This document shows positions 35,931 to 45,319 of a stretch of DNA of 64,000 nucleotides, piece by piece (position 1 is the stretch's first letter; every line of letters starts with the position of its first letter). The notes beneath the pieces were generated by a model. That model was not told the DNA's origin. It worked only from the letters and a program-made list of their open reading frames with translations, and did not search any database. The position numbers and the translations under genes were made by a program. Source of the DNA: SHYR01 sp036013055 (GTDB taxonomy: Bacteria; Chloroflexota; Dehalococcoidia; UBA2979). Location: the NCBI GenBank assembly GCA_036013055.1, contig DASCQM010000012.1, forward strand, positions 186,001-250,000, written 5' to 3'.

Positions 35931-36890
35931 CTACGAGCGCGAGGCGGCCAGAGCGACGGCGGCGAACGCCCGCTGCGTCGAGCCCTGTGCATCGTCGTCG
36001 GTGATCAGCGGCATCGCGAGAATCTCGCCCATACCGAGGTCGAGCAGCTCCAGCAGCCGGTCAGCCACCTGCTGCTCGCTACCGTGCGCGACGAGCTCGT
36101 CGACAAGCTCCGGGCTGAGGCCATCGGCCGCGTCCTCGTACCCGGCGGCGACGAACATCTCGCGATAGAACTGGTAGCTCGGGTAGCCCCCGATCTGCCG
36201 CTGGGCGGCCTCGCGCACCGCCTGCGGGTCGTCGCTGACGCTGACCGGTACGTGCATCACGATCGGCGGCGTGGGCCGGTCGGCGGCCGTCGCGCCTCGC
36301 TGAATCGCGGGCAGCGCGGTCTCGACGAGGTAGGCGGGCGGGCAGACCCACGTGATCGCGCCGTCGGAGAGTTCGCCGCAGAGTTCGAACGCGCCGGGTT
36401 GCAGCGCCGACGCCATCACCGGCGTGGGCACGGGGCTGCCGATGCGCGCGCGAGCGCTGACGACGCTGCCGCTGAAGTCGACGCTGCCCTCGTGCAGCAG
36501 CGACCCGAGGATCGTGAGGTACTCGCGAAGCTGCGTCAGCGGCGTGCGGAAGTCGACGCCGAAGCCGCGCATCGCTCCCTTCGTGCTCGGACCGATGCCA
36601 AGGCGGAAGCGGCCCGGCGCCAGCGACTCGATCGCTACGACCTGTTGCGCGATGAAGACGGGGTTGCGCGGCCACGTCGGGATGATCGAGCTGCCCATGA
36701 GGATGCGGTCGGTGCGGGTGCCGGCTGCGGCGAAGACGGTGAGCGCGTCCGCCTGCGTGCCGCCGGTCGTGAGCCACGCGGCGGGGACGCCTGCATCCTC
36801 GGCCGCGACGATCTGTTCGACGGCGGCGGCGGCGTTCGGCGCCTGGATCGAGACGCCAATCGTGCCTCGTGCCTGCGCGATTTCAGCCAT
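35931..36890 (-). CDS. LLM class (luciferase-like) F420/flavin-dependent oxidoreductase
   Basis: 319 aa. TIM-barrel luciferase-like fold: IGVSIQAPNAAAAVEQIVAAEDAGVPAAW at the start, TDRILMGSSIIPTWPRNP, AIESLAPGRFRLGIGPSTKG and the C-terminal EQQVADRLLELLDLGMGEILAMPL. Most close relatives use coenzyme F420, consistent with a high-GC Chloroflexota or Actinomycetota host. ATG 36890 starts at the first beta strand. Substrate unknown. Confidence 0.87.
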   Translation of the reverse strand: MAEIAQARGTIGVSIQAPNAAAAVEQIVAAEDAGVPAAWLTTGGTQADALTVFAAAGTRTDRILMGSSIIPTWPRNPVFIAQQVVAIESLAPGRFRLGIGPSTKGAMRGFGVDFRTPLTQLREYLTILGSLLHEGSVDFSGSVVSARARIGSPVPTPVMASALQPGAFELCGELSDGAITWVCPPAYLVETALPAIQRGATAADRPTPPIVMHVPVSVSDDPQAVREAAQRQIGGYPSYQFYREMFVAAGYEDAADGLSPELVDELVAHGSEQQVADRLLELLDLGMGEILAMPLITDDDAQGSTQRAFAAVALAASRS

Positions 36891-36978
36891 GGCCGCACCG
36901 TAGGAGCCGCGTCGGGTCGCGTCAACGAGTGGCGTCCGGGAAATCGCCCACACGCGGGGCGCACCATATGATCCCGGC

Positions 36979-37938
36979 GTGATTCCAAACCTAATCCACG
37001 TCGCGATCGGGCTCGCCGTGCTGATCTCCGGCGCGTGGCTGACCGTGCGCTCCGCCTCGACGCTGGCCGCTTCCTTCGGCCTCAGCCGCGTGGTCATCGG
37101 TGCGACGGTGGTCGCGTTCGGTACGTCCGCGCCCGAATTTGTCGTCAGCCTCTTCGCAGCGACCCACGACGCCACCGGTATCGCCGTCGGCAACGTGCTC
37201 GGCTCGAACGTCGCGAACGTCGCACTCGTGCTCGGAATCTCCGCCCTCGTTGCGCCCATGACGGTTCACTGGCGGCTGCTGCGCTGGGAGATCCCCCTGC
37301 TCGGTGGCGCGACGCTGGTCACCGTCGTCTTCGCGGCCGATGGCGTCGTTGAGCGCTGGGAGGGGTTGCTGATGTTCGCCGGGCTCGTCGGCTTCATCGC
37401 GCTCTCGCCGCGGCTCTTCCCTGAGGCTGTCCGCGAGGAGGCCGACGAGGCAGTCGAGCAGGCGCCGGCGCTCTCGCCCGGTTGGCGTGGTGGCCCCCTT
37501 GAGGGTTTGCTGCTCGTCCTCGGGCTGATCGCGCTCACCCTCGGCGCTGATCAGGCCGTTCGAGGGGCGGTGAGCATCGCGGAGAACATCGGCATCTCCG
37601 AGATTGCCATCGGCGCGACGATCGTCGCGACTGGGACGAGCCTGCCAGAGGTCGCGACCAGCGTGGTCGCTGCCGTCCGACGGGAGCACGAGATCGCCGT
37701 GGCGAACGTGGTCGGATCGAACCTCTTCAACCTGCTCGGCGTCGTCGGTCTGACCGCCGGAATCGTCACACTTGAGGTCGATCAGGATCTCTTCCGCTTC
37801 GAGATTCCCGCGCTTGTGCTGAGCACGCTGGTGCTGCTGCCGCTGGTGTGGCCGCGTTACCGCATCGCGCGGCCCGAGGGCGCGCTGCTGGTCGTGCTCT
37901 ACGTCGCGTTCGTCGTCGCGGTGCTCGTCCGCTCCTGA
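36979..37938 (+). CDS. Calcium/sodium antiporter, CaCA family
   Basis: 319 aa with about ten membrane segments in two inverted halves. Each half has its alpha-repeat: GTSAPEFVVSLFAA with GNVLGSNVANVALVLG, and ATGTSLPEVATSVVAA with ANVVGSNLFNLLGVVG. This is the YrbG-like K+-independent exchanger type. The start is GTG 36979. Confidence 0.92.
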   Translation: MIPNLIHVAIGLAVLISGAWLTVRSASTLAASFGLSRVVIGATVVAFGTSAPEFVVSLFAATHDATGIAVGNVLGSNVANVALVLGISALVAPMTVHWRLLRWEIPLLGGATLVTVVFAADGVVERWEGLLMFAGLVGFIALSPRLFPEAVREEADEAVEQAPALSPGWRGGPLEGLLLVLGLIALTLGADQAVRGAVSIAENIGISEIAIGATIVATGTSLPEVATSVVAAVRREHEIAVANVVGSNLFNLLGVVGLTAGIVTLEVDQDLFRFEIPALVLSTLVLLPLVWPRYRIARPEGALLVVLYVAFVVAVLVRS

Positions 37939-38009
37939 GGGAGCCACCGGGCCCCTGAGGAGGTGCCTGTCTGCCGAGGTGCCGAATCCGCCCGCGGGGG
38001 TTCGCCGCG

Positions 38010-39557
38010 TTATTGCTGCAGCTGCTCGACGAGTCGTGAACGCTGCAGCTTGCCCGTGACGGCGCGAGGCAGCGAGTCGAGGAAGCGGTACTGGTGCGGA
38101 CGCTTGTACTCGGCTAGGTGCTGAGCGGCGTGAGCTTCGAGCATCGATGCGTCGAGCGTCGCACCCGGCTGGGTGACGACGCAGGCGGTGACCAGCGTCT
38201 TGCCGTCGCCGATGTCCAGCCCGACGACCGCGACCTCGGCGACGCCGTCGCAGGAGATCAGTGCCGCCTCGATCTCGACCGGCGAGAGGCGGTAGCCGAA
38301 GGACTTCATCACGTCGTCCGCCCGCCCGTGGAACCAGAGGTAGCCGTCATCGTCGAGTGAGGCGAGGTCGCCGCCAACGAACCAGTCACCGCGGTAGACG
38401 ACGGCGTCTTCCTCGGGGCGCTGCCAGTAGCCGATCATCAGGCCGGGGTCGGAGCGATGCACCGCGAGTAGACCGACCTCCCCCGGCGGCAGCGGCTCGG
38501 GCGGCCCCTCCTCCGGCAGGATCGCGACGCGACGCCCCGGCTGGGGCCTGCCCGGCGAGCCCGCCTGCACCGGCGTCGATGGTCCCGATGAGATATAGGT
38601 GCTGACCTCGGTCATGCCGAGCGACTCGTAGATCTCGGTACCGGCGCGCTGCTGCCACTCGGCCCGCAGCTCGGGTGAGAGTGGCTCCGCAGCGACGAGC
38701 CCGTGGCGCAGCTTCGAGAGGTCACGGTCCTCGGGATGCCCGTATTTGAGGATCTGACGGTAGACCGTCGGCACCGCGACGAAGACCGTCACGCCGAGTC
38801 GCTCCAGCAGCGCGGGCCACTGATCGGCCTCGTACGTGCCGCCGAAGAGCATCGCGTGCGCCCCCGCCGCCCACGCGTCCATCAGCCCGACGCCGAGCGT
38901 GTACGACCAGTTGAGGACGCCGGCGTGCAGCGTGACATCGCTCTCGCGGAAGTCCTGCCAACCCTCGCGCATCATCGCGCGGCCGAATACCGACCGATGC
39001 GCGTGCAGCACGCCCTTCGGCTTCGAGGTCGTGCCGGAGGTATAGATCAGGAACGCGGCGTCCTCCGCGTCCGTCTCCGGCAGCGGGCCGGGGCCGTCGA
39101 GCGCTTCAAGCTCGTCGATGCCGACCTCGATGCCCCTGTACGCACTCAGCCGCATCTCCGGCGCACTGACGATGCCGCGTGGCGTGGCGTCCTGCACGAA
39201 GAAATCGGCTTCCTCCTCCGTCAGCAGCGGCGAGGCAGGGATCGGTACGAGCCCGGCGACGGTCGCACCGAAGAAGGCGAACGCGTACTCAGGCGAGTGT
39301 GGCAGGCGCAGTAGCACGCGGTCGCCCGGCTCAAGGCCGCGCGCGAGTAACCCTCGACCGATCGCCTGAACGCGATCCCACGCCTGTGCGTACGTCCACG
39401 AGCGCTCGCCGTCGTCGAGCACGAACGTGAAGGCGGGACGATCCGCAGTCGCGGCGTCACCCGCGCGCCCGCCGAGGCAGAAGCGCGCGAGGTTGAGAGC
39501 GCCCGCCACGGGGGCAGTCGGTTGCTCGGTCGGACGTTCGGTCAGGTGGTCTGCCAC
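38010..39557 (-). CDS. Acyl-CoA synthetase/AMP-dependent ligase (benzoate-CoA ligase-like)
   Basis: 515 aa. ANL superfamily enzyme that activates a carboxylic acid with ATP and CoA. Phosphate-binding FLIYTSGTTSKPKGVLHAH (169-187), A5-type YESLGMTEVS, A7/A8 region DGYLWFHGRADDVMKSFGYRLSPVEIE and the catalytic Lys in RAVTGKLQRS. The layout resembles benzoate/aryl-CoA ligases, but the substrate is not certain. First of a block of acyl-CoA genes. Confidence 0.9.
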   Translation of the reverse strand: MADHLTERPTEQPTAPVAGALNLARFCLGGRAGDAATADRPAFTFVLDDGERSWTYAQAWDRVQAIGRGLLARGLEPGDRVLLRLPHSPEYAFAFFGATVAGLVPIPASPLLTEEEADFFVQDATPRGIVSAPEMRLSAYRGIEVGIDELEALDGPGPLPETDAEDAAFLIYTSGTTSKPKGVLHAHRSVFGRAMMREGWQDFRESDVTLHAGVLNWSYTLGVGLMDAWAAGAHAMLFGGTYEADQWPALLERLGVTVFVAVPTVYRQILKYGHPEDRDLSKLRHGLVAAEPLSPELRAEWQQRAGTEIYESLGMTEVSTYISSGPSTPVQAGSPGRPQPGRRVAILPEEGPPEPLPPGEVGLLAVHRSDPGLMIGYWQRPEEDAVVYRGDWFVGGDLASLDDDGYLWFHGRADDVMKSFGYRLSPVEIEAALISCDGVAEVAVVGLDIGDGKTLVTACVVTQPGATLDASMLEAHAAQHLAEYKRPHQYRFLDSLPRAVTGKLQRSRLVEQLQQ

Positions 39558-39627
39558 GCGCGCATGCTAGCAGCCGCCGGAGCATCTCCGGCAACTGCCA
39601 CGCACGCAGGGATTTCGACCGTCAGTG

Positions 39628-40041
39628 CTACGCCGGGACGAAGACCGGGATCGGGTAGCCGCCGTCGTCCTGCTGCTCGAAGTCCACCTTCACGCGCATG
39701 CCACACGAGATGTCCGTCGTCGGGTCATCGACGCCCATAACATTCGTGAAGATGCGGAAGCCCTCGTCCAGATCGACGTAGGCGATCGCGTACGCGCCGA
39801 GGTCGACAAAGCTCGGGTGTCGCGTCTGGCGGACGACGGAGTAGGTGTAGACCTCGCCCTCGCCCTTGGACGTCTTCACGGCAAGGTTGCCGGAGCCGCA
39901 GTTCGTGCAGTGCATGCGCGGGGTGAAGACCACCTCGTTGCAGTCAGAGCACTGCTGGTAGTTCAACTTGCCGTCCTTCACCGCCTCCCAGTAGGGCTCG
40001 GTGTTCGGCTCGGGGAATCGGGGTTGTGGTCGGTTTGGCAT
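39628..40041 (-). CDS. Zn-ribbon/OB-fold (DUF35) protein, thiolase partner
   Basis: 137 aa. A rubredoxin-like zinc ribbon with Cys31, Cys34, Cys45 and Cys48 (CSDC and CTNC), followed by an OB-fold. DUF35 proteins form complexes with degradative thiolases or aldolases, and here the thiolase-like gene is 34 bases upstream on the same strand. GAGGAGCGAAG-type ribosome site precedes the ATG. Confidence 0.9.
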   Translation of the reverse strand: MPNRPQPRFPEPNTEPYWEAVKDGKLNYQQCSDCNEVVFTPRMHCTNCGSGNLAVKTSKGEGEVYTYSVVRQTRHPSFVDLGAYAIAYVDLDEGFRIFTNVMGVDDPTTDISCGMRVKVDFEQQDDGGYPIPVFVPA

Positions 40042-40075
40042 CTCTTCGCTCCTCTTCGTGCGGGGTTGTTCGCTG

Positions 40076-41269
40076 CTAGTCCTTGGCCAGGATCACGGTG
40101 CCACCGGTGTGGCCGCCGCCCAGGTTTCCGCCGTTGCCGTGGGCCACAGCGAGCTGTGCGCCGTCGACCTGCGAGGTGGACTCGCCGCGAAGCTGTCGCA
40201 CGGACTCCAGAATCAGGAACAGTCCTCGCATGCCGGGGTGGTTCGACGAGAGCCCGCCGCCATCAGTGTTCAGCGTCGGCTTCAACGCCGTGTCCCAGCG
40301 CAGTCGCCCGTCCTTCACAAAGTCGCCGAGCTCGCCCTTCTTGAGGAAGCCGAGATCCTCAAGGCAGACCGCGACGGTGATCGTGAACGAGTCGTAGATC
40401 ATCGCGATGTCGATCTCGCTCGGTGAAATGCCAGCCTCGCCAAAGGCGATCGGCCCGCTCTGCGCGCCGGCGGAGACGGTGATATCGCCGCCGTTCTCGC
40501 GGTACTTCGTGGCCTCCCCCGAGCCGAGCAGCCAGACCGGGTCCTTCTTGATGCCCTTCGCCACGTCTGCGGAGACGATCACCGCGGCGCCGCCGCCGTC
40601 GCTGACCATGCAGCACTCAAGCAGCCGTAGTGGGTCGGCGATCGTCCTTGACTCCATCACGTCATCGACGGTGATCTCGGCCACCGGCTCAAACGCGAGG
40701 TCGGTCATCGCCTGTACCGCCTCCGGGTTGCGCATCGCGTGCGCGCGAGTGGCGACAGAGATCTCGGCGAACTCCTCGTGCTTGCTGCCGTAGTCGTGCA
40801 TGTGCCGCGTCTTGACGAGGCCGTAGTTGGAGATCAGCGTCGCGCCGTAGGGGTCTTCCATGTTCGCCTGCCAGTTGGCGGGGCCGGCGCCGGTCGCGCC
40901 GCCGGTACCGATGGCGCGGCGTGACGAGGCGGCGATTGAGCCGTAACTGATCACAGCGACGTTGGCCTTACCGGCCGCGATGTCGCGCATGGCGTGGGCC
41001 GTCTGGAACTCGTAGGAGGACCCGCCGACCTGCGTGGTGTCGATCACGCGGGGGTTGATGCCGAGGTAGGCCGGGAAGCCAAGACCGCCGCCACCTTCGC
41101 CGTCGTTTGTGTCGTAGACGGCGTCGACGTCGGCGAGCGAGAGCCCGGCGTCGTCGAGTGCCGCACGGATTGATTCGATCTTGATCTGCATCGCGCTTCG
41201 GCCGGGAGCGACCCTCAGCGGGTACTCATGGATTCCGGCGATCGCGGTCTCGCGCTTCTGGTTGGCCAT
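40076..41269 (-). CDS. Thiolase-like protein, SCP-x/lipid-transfer group
   Basis: 397 aa. Thiolase fold, with the N-terminal half ending in DTTQVGGSSYEFQTAHA. The position of the usual nucleophilic Cys is Ser84, so ordinary thiolysis is doubtful. The second-half residues SSNHPGMRGLF and AVAHGNGGNLGGGHTG are present. With the DUF35 partner downstream it probably forms a heteromeric thiolase or retro-aldolase complex, as in steroid side-chain degradation; that role is an inference. Confidence 0.85.
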   Translation of the reverse strand: MANQKRETAIAGIHEYPLRVAPGRSAMQIKIESIRAALDDAGLSLADVDAVYDTNDGEGGGGLGFPAYLGINPRVIDTTQVGGSSYEFQTAHAMRDIAAGKANVAVISYGSIAASSRRAIGTGGATGAGPANWQANMEDPYGATLISNYGLVKTRHMHDYGSKHEEFAEISVATRAHAMRNPEAVQAMTDLAFEPVAEITVDDVMESRTIADPLRLLECCMVSDGGGAAVIVSADVAKGIKKDPVWLLGSGEATKYRENGGDITVSAGAQSGPIAFGEAGISPSEIDIAMIYDSFTITVAVCLEDLGFLKKGELGDFVKDGRLRWDTALKPTLNTDGGGLSSNHPGMRGLFLILESVRQLRGESTSQVDGAQLAVAHGNGGNLGGGHTGGTVILAKD

Positions 41270-41412
41270 CTGCGGCCCTCTCTTTCGTTAACTGGAGATT
41301 GCCGCGCATTGCTAGCACTGACGGATGCACCCCGTCAATCACGATCGCGTTTGGCGCGCCTTCCGTCGGGCTGCGTCTTGCCCGTCGATCGCGGCGAAGG
41401 TACGGTGCGGCG

Positions 41413-41976
41413 ATGCGCGTTGGCGTTATCTCGGACACCCATCTGCCCTCGCTGATCCGTAGCCTGGATGAGCTCGGGCCGGAGTGCGCTGACTTTCTTC
41501 AGACCGTCGAACTGATACTGCACTCCGGCGATATCTCCACACGCAGCGTGCTCGACTGGTGCGAGCAGTTCGCGCCGGTGCTGGCCGTGCGCGGGAACCA
41601 CGACGTCTTCGAGGACGAGCGGCTCGACGAGGAGCAGGTGCTCGAGCTCGAGGGCTGGCACGTCGGCATGGCGCACGACCTGCATCGAGGTGGCGGCGTG
41701 ACCTCGTCCGACGTCGCCGATCGCGTCTTCGGTGGCGCGAAGCTTGATCTGATGATCGCCGGCGACACGCACGTCGACCGGCTCGAGCAGAGCGATGGCG
41801 TGGTGATGCTCAACTCCGGCAGCCCGAACCTTCCGCACCACAAAGAGACGCGCCTCGGCACCGTCGCGCTGCTCGATCTCGAGCCGGAGCGGATGCGGGT
41901 CGAGATCGTGGTGCTCGGCCACAGCGACGGCGCGCTGAACCCCGGCGCAGCGCGCTCGCTTGAGGTCAGCCGCTAA
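41413..41976 (+). CDS. Metallophosphoesterase, YfcE-like
   Basis: 187 aa. Calcineurin-like fold with all metal motifs: GVISDTH (Asp8, His10), HSGDIS (Asp40), GNHD (62-65, Asn/His), AGDTHVD and a C-terminal LNSGSPNLP. YfcE-type enzymes cleave phosphodiesters; the physiological substrate is unknown. ATG 41413 begins the first strand. The last four bases overlap the convergent ClpS-like gene. Confidence 0.9.
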   Translation: MRVGVISDTHLPSLIRSLDELGPECADFLQTVELILHSGDISTRSVLDWCEQFAPVLAVRGNHDVFEDERLDEEQVLELEGWHVGMAHDLHRGGGVTSSDVADRVFGGAKLDLMIAGDTHVDRLEQSDGVVMLNSGSPNLPHHKETRLGTVALLDLEPERMRVEIVVLGHSDGALNPGAARSLEVSR

Positions 41977-42350
41977 CCGGGCTCCGGCGCGTCGGCCGGT
42001 TCGACGATTGCCGACATCGAACCCTTGCAGTGCGGAATGCGCGGGTCGGCGCCGTAGGCGTGGACCTCCTGCTGGTGCTCGGTCACCTGCTCGTGGCTGG
42101 CGGTCTCCATCACGACCTGCCCCGCGTTGTCGACGATCGCGGCGAGCGCAAAGGCCTTCTCGCGGCCGTAGCCGAGTACCTTCGCGAGCATCTCGATCAC
42201 GTACTGGTACGTGTGGTCATCGTCGTCGAGCAGGATCAGGTGGTAGAGCGGCTCAAGCGACGTGTCCGGCTCATCGAGTTCGACGCGGCCGGGCTCGGCA
42301 ACTGTTGGTCCGGTCGTTGGCGGTCCGGTGCCCGGCGGTGGTGTCGTCAT
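41973..42350 (-). CDS. ClpS-like adaptor with altered substrate pocket
   Basis: 125 aa. A Pro/Thr-rich N-terminus (about 1-35) precedes the ClpS core LYHLILLDDDDHTYQYVIEML. By alignment with ClpS, the pocket Asn becomes Asp and the pocket His becomes Asp (AIVDNAGQVV). The C-terminus adds DPRIPHCKGSMSAIVEPAD. Similar divergent ClpS domains are known in several phyla; they may recognise other N-termini or partners. It is the second ClpS paralogue in the window. Confidence 0.82.
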   Translation of the reverse strand: MTTPPPGTGPPTTGPTVAEPGRVELDEPDTSLEPLYHLILLDDDDHTYQYVIEMLAKVLGYGREKAFALAAIVDNAGQVVMETASHEQVTEHQQEVHAYGADPRIPHCKGSMSAIVEPADAPEPG

Positions 42351-42389
42351 GCTCGCAGTATCGCGCGCCTGCGCGCTCGTGTGCGCTCG

Positions 42390-43541
42390 CTAGTCCGCGA
42401 GCGACTCGCTCACCGTGCCGCCTGCGATCAGCGCATCGATCTGCTCGGCGCTGCGACCGATGTCTGCGAGCACCTCGCGGCTGTGCTCACCGGCGAGCGG
42501 TGGCCCGGCGGTGGGGCCCGTGTCGGCGTTCGAGAGGTGGATCGGTGACGAGATCGCGCGCAGGCTGCCGACGATCGGGTCGGGCAGCTCCGCGATCATG
42601 CCGCGGTCCTCGAAGTAGGGGAGGTTCACCGCATCGGGCATCGTGCGCACGACGCCGTAGGGTGCCCCGGCCGCGCGCATCGCCTCGGCGACCTGATCGA
42701 GCGTCAGCGGCGCGACCCACGACGCGATCTGCTCGTTGGCGTCGGCCGGTTGATCGCCGGTCACCTCCGGGTGGCCCAGCGCGTGGGCGATGCGCAGCCA
42801 GTTGTGCGGGCTGCCGATGTTGATCGTGACGTGGCCGTCCTTCGTGGCATGGACAGGGTGCCGGAACGCGCGCCACTCTGCTTCCGGGTCGCTGTCGGCG
42901 GTCGCGTTCAGCGGCGGCGTCGAGACCTCGGAGAGCATCGCGAGCTGCGACTCCATCAGCGTGACGTCGATCTGCTGGCCCTTGCCGGTCTGCTGGCGGT
43001 CGTAGAGCGCGGCGAGGATGCCGGAGAACGTGTTCATGCCAGTCACGATGTCCGCGACGGTGATGCCGGGCGCGAACGGCACCTCCGCGCCCTGTGCCTG
43101 CTGCTGCACCCACAGCAGCCCCGCCTCCGCGTGCGCCACCGCGCCGTAGGCACGTCGGTCGGTCTCCGGGCCGCTCTGCCCGAAGCCGGAGATCGAGGCG
43201 TAGATCAGCTCGGGACGGCCCGCCGAGAGCTGCTCATAGCCGAGCCCCCAGCGCGCCATCACGCCGGGCGTGAAGTTCTCGACGATCACATCGGCACGCG
43301 CCGCGAGATCGCGGGCGACAGCCACGCCGTCCGGCTGGCTGAGGTCGACGGCGATCGAGCGCTTGCCGAGGTTGGCGGCGGGGCTGCCCGTGGCGCGCAT
43401 CGGTCCGTCCGTCTCGGGCGTCGGACGGTCGACCTTGAGCACGTTTGCGCCCGCGTCGGCGAGCATGCGCGTGCAGAGCGGTCCGGCGACCACCCGCGTG
43501 AAGTCGAGCACCTCGATGCCTTCAAGAACGCGTCGTGCCAT
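42390..43541 (-). CDS. CaiB/BaiF family CoA transferase
   Basis: 383 aa, single-domain family III CoA transferase. GIEVLDFTRVVAGPLCTRMLADAGANVLKVDRP, ANLGKRSIAVDLSQPDG, ISGFGQSGPE and GKGQQIDVTLMESQLAM are the family blocks. The expected catalytic acid position reads Glu (LMES) by my alignment. GAGG lies five bases before the ATG at 43541; the upstream frame is antisense to the FAD gene. The CoA donor and acceptor cannot be named. Confidence 0.88.
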   Translation of the reverse strand: MARRVLEGIEVLDFTRVVAGPLCTRMLADAGANVLKVDRPTPETDGPMRATGSPAANLGKRSIAVDLSQPDGVAVARDLAARADVIVENFTPGVMARWGLGYEQLSAGRPELIYASISGFGQSGPETDRRAYGAVAHAEAGLLWVQQQAQGAEVPFAPGITVADIVTGMNTFSGILAALYDRQQTGKGQQIDVTLMESQLAMLSEVSTPPLNATADSDPEAEWRAFRHPVHATKDGHVTINIGSPHNWLRIAHALGHPEVTGDQPADANEQIASWVAPLTLDQVAEAMRAAGAPYGVVRTMPDAVNLPYFEDRGMIAELPDPIVGSLRAISSPIHLSNADTGPTAGPPLAGEHSREVLADIGRSAEQIDALIAGGTVSESLAD

Positions 43542-43685
43542 GGAGTCCTCGCTTCTGCGTGTGATCAATGTCCCAGTCTTTGACGGCGCAGTGTGCGCGC
43601 GACAGAGTCTCTCTGTGTATTCGAAGTATCTCAGCAGCCGAGGGAACTCGCGAGGAGCGCGCCGCGTGGTGGGCGGGGCCGCCCG

Positions 43686-44849
43686 ATGACCGCGCAACCG
43701 CTCGACGCGGAAGTCGCGGTGATCGGTGCAGGCGCCGTCGGACTCGCGGTCGCCCAGCGGCTGGCGCAACGGCGCTCGGTCGTCGTGATCGAGCGACACG
43801 AGAGCTTCGGCCGCGAGACCAGCTCCCACAACAGCCAGGTCGTACACGGCGGGATGTTCTATCCGACGGGCTCGCTGAAGCATCTGCTCTGCGTCGAAGG
43901 CAACCGCCTGCTGCACGAATGGGCCGCTAGCCACGGCGTGACGATGCTGCGCGGGGGCAAGTTGATCGTCGCCGTCGAGGACAGCGAGGTGCCGGGCCTC
44001 GATGCGGTGATGGCGCAGGCCGACGCGAATGATGTGCCCGGCATGGTGCGGCTCAGCGGCACGCAGGTGCGCTCGCTGGAGCCCGCTGTGCCTGCCGTCG
44101 CTGGGCTGCTCTCGGAGACGACCGGCGTCGTGGACGCGATCGGCTATGTGCGGTCGCTTGAGTCAGCGGCCCGCGAGGCCGACGCCCTCTTCGCCTACCG
44201 CCACGAACTGCGCGAGGTCGAGCGCGTCGAGGGCGGCTTCCGGCTGACGCTCGTCGATGCCGACGGCGAGCGCAGCGATCTGCGCTGCGCCGCGCTGGTG
44301 AACAGCGCCGGGCACGGCGCACCGGCACTCGCGAGCGCGCTCGGCTACCCGCTCGACGGCAACGACGACGTGCCGAGGATGCGGCAGGGGGTGAACCGCG
44401 GGCGCTACTACGACATCGTAGGTGGGCCGATCGCGGGCAAGATCGCGCGCCCTGTCTATCCGGTGCCGGCGAGCGGCGGGGACATGCCCGAACACATGCG
44501 TACAGCCGGCGGGTTGGGCACGCACATCACCGTCGACACGGATGGCGTCGTCCGGCTCGGCCCCGACACCGAGTGGCTGGCCGACGACGCGACGCTCGAC
44601 TACCGCGCGGACGACGAGCGTCGCGCCGAGTTCCTCGCCGCGGGCCGGCGGCTGCTGCCGCAGCTGCAGGACGCGGACATCGCGCCGGGGCAGGTGGGAT
44701 ACCGCCCGAAGCTCCAGCGCGCCGGCGAGGAGCCCGCGGACTTCCTCGTCTGGCACGACCGCGGCTACGTACATCTCGGCGGCATTGAGTCGCCGGGCCT
44801 CACGTCGTCGCTCGCGATCGCGGGGCGGGTCGACGAGGCGCTCACGTAG
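43686..44849 (+). CDS. FAD-dependent oxidoreductase, L-2-hydroxyglutarate oxidase-like (DAO family)
   Basis: 387 aa. FAD-binding VIGAGAVGLAVAQRLA (12-27) and VVVIERHESFGRETSSHNSQVVHGG, a signature of the L-2-hydroxyglutarate oxidase/glycerol-3-phosphate dehydrogenase branch; GYRPKLQ and the C-terminal HLGGIESPGLTSSLAIA. It oxidises a 2-hydroxyacid or amine, with the exact substrate unknown. Its last 20 codons are duplicated 470 bases downstream. Confidence 0.88.
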   Translation: MTAQPLDAEVAVIGAGAVGLAVAQRLAQRRSVVVIERHESFGRETSSHNSQVVHGGMFYPTGSLKHLLCVEGNRLLHEWAASHGVTMLRGGKLIVAVEDSEVPGLDAVMAQADANDVPGMVRLSGTQVRSLEPAVPAVAGLLSETTGVVDAIGYVRSLESAAREADALFAYRHELREVERVEGGFRLTLVDADGERSDLRCAALVNSAGHGAPALASALGYPLDGNDDVPRMRQGVNRGRYYDIVGGPIAGKIARPVYPVPASGGDMPEHMRTAGGLGTHITVDTDGVVRLGPDTEWLADDATLDYRADDERRAEFLAAGRRLLPQLQDADIAPGQVGYRPKLQRAGEEPADFLVWHDRGYVHLGGIESPGLTSSLAIAGRVDEALT

Positions 44850-45236
44850 CCGGCGTCGCTGTTCCGTCGGACGGTCGCGTCGTAGATTGTTGGCTGGTCA
44901 GAACTGCCTGATCAGACTCAGCAGCGGAGGGGAAGCCACATGGCATACATCGATCCGACCGACTCATCGCCGGCGAACTACAAGACGATCTTCGAGGACG
45001 ACGGCGTGCGCGTACTTGAGATGACCCTCAGCGCGGGCGAGTCGGACAACGAGCACTCACACCCGGAGATGACGGCGTACTTCACCAGCGGCGGTCGTGT
45101 GCGCGTCTACGAGGATGGCGAGGCCACGGAGATGGACATCGCGGACGGATTCGTGATGCACCACGCCGAGTGGACGCACCGGGTCGAGAACATCGGCGAC
45201 ACCGACATCCACGGGGTGATCTTCGAGCCGAAGTAG
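44787..45236 (+). repeat. Tandem duplication, copy A
   Basis: Contains the last 20 codons of the FAD oxidoreductase, its downstream spacer and the first cupin gene. It is repeated as copy B at 45257-45692. The two copies share the spacer elements GTCGCTGTTC and GCAGNGGAGGGGAANCCACATGGCATACATCGA. Confidence 0.8.
44940..45236 (+). CDS. Cupin domain protein (copy 1)
   Basis: 98 aa, single cupin barrel. Metal-binding residues His39 and His41 are in NEHSHPE and a second histidine set in MHHAEWTH (74-80). The body is like small cupins of unknown role. GGAGG is eight bases before the ATG. Copy 2 at 45396 has the same length and no gaps. Confidence 0.85.
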   Translation: MAYIDPTDSSPANYKTIFEDDGVRVLEMTLSAGESDNEHSHPEMTAYFTSGGRVRVYEDGEATEMDIADGFVMHHAEWTHRVENIGDTDIHGVIFEPK

Positions 45237-45256
45237 CGCCGCGCCGCTGCGACATC

Positions 45257-45319
45257 GAGTCGGCGGGACTGGCAGCGTTACTGGCGTTCGCGGCGCGAGT
45301 AGACGAAGCGATCATGTAA
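45257..45319 (+). pseudogene. Vestigial C-terminus of the FAD oxidoreductase
   Basis: Codes for ESAGLAALLAFAARVDEAIM then TAA, matching the true C-terminus ESPGLTSSLAIAGRVDEALT in frame and length. It has no start and is a duplication scar. Confidence 0.75.
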
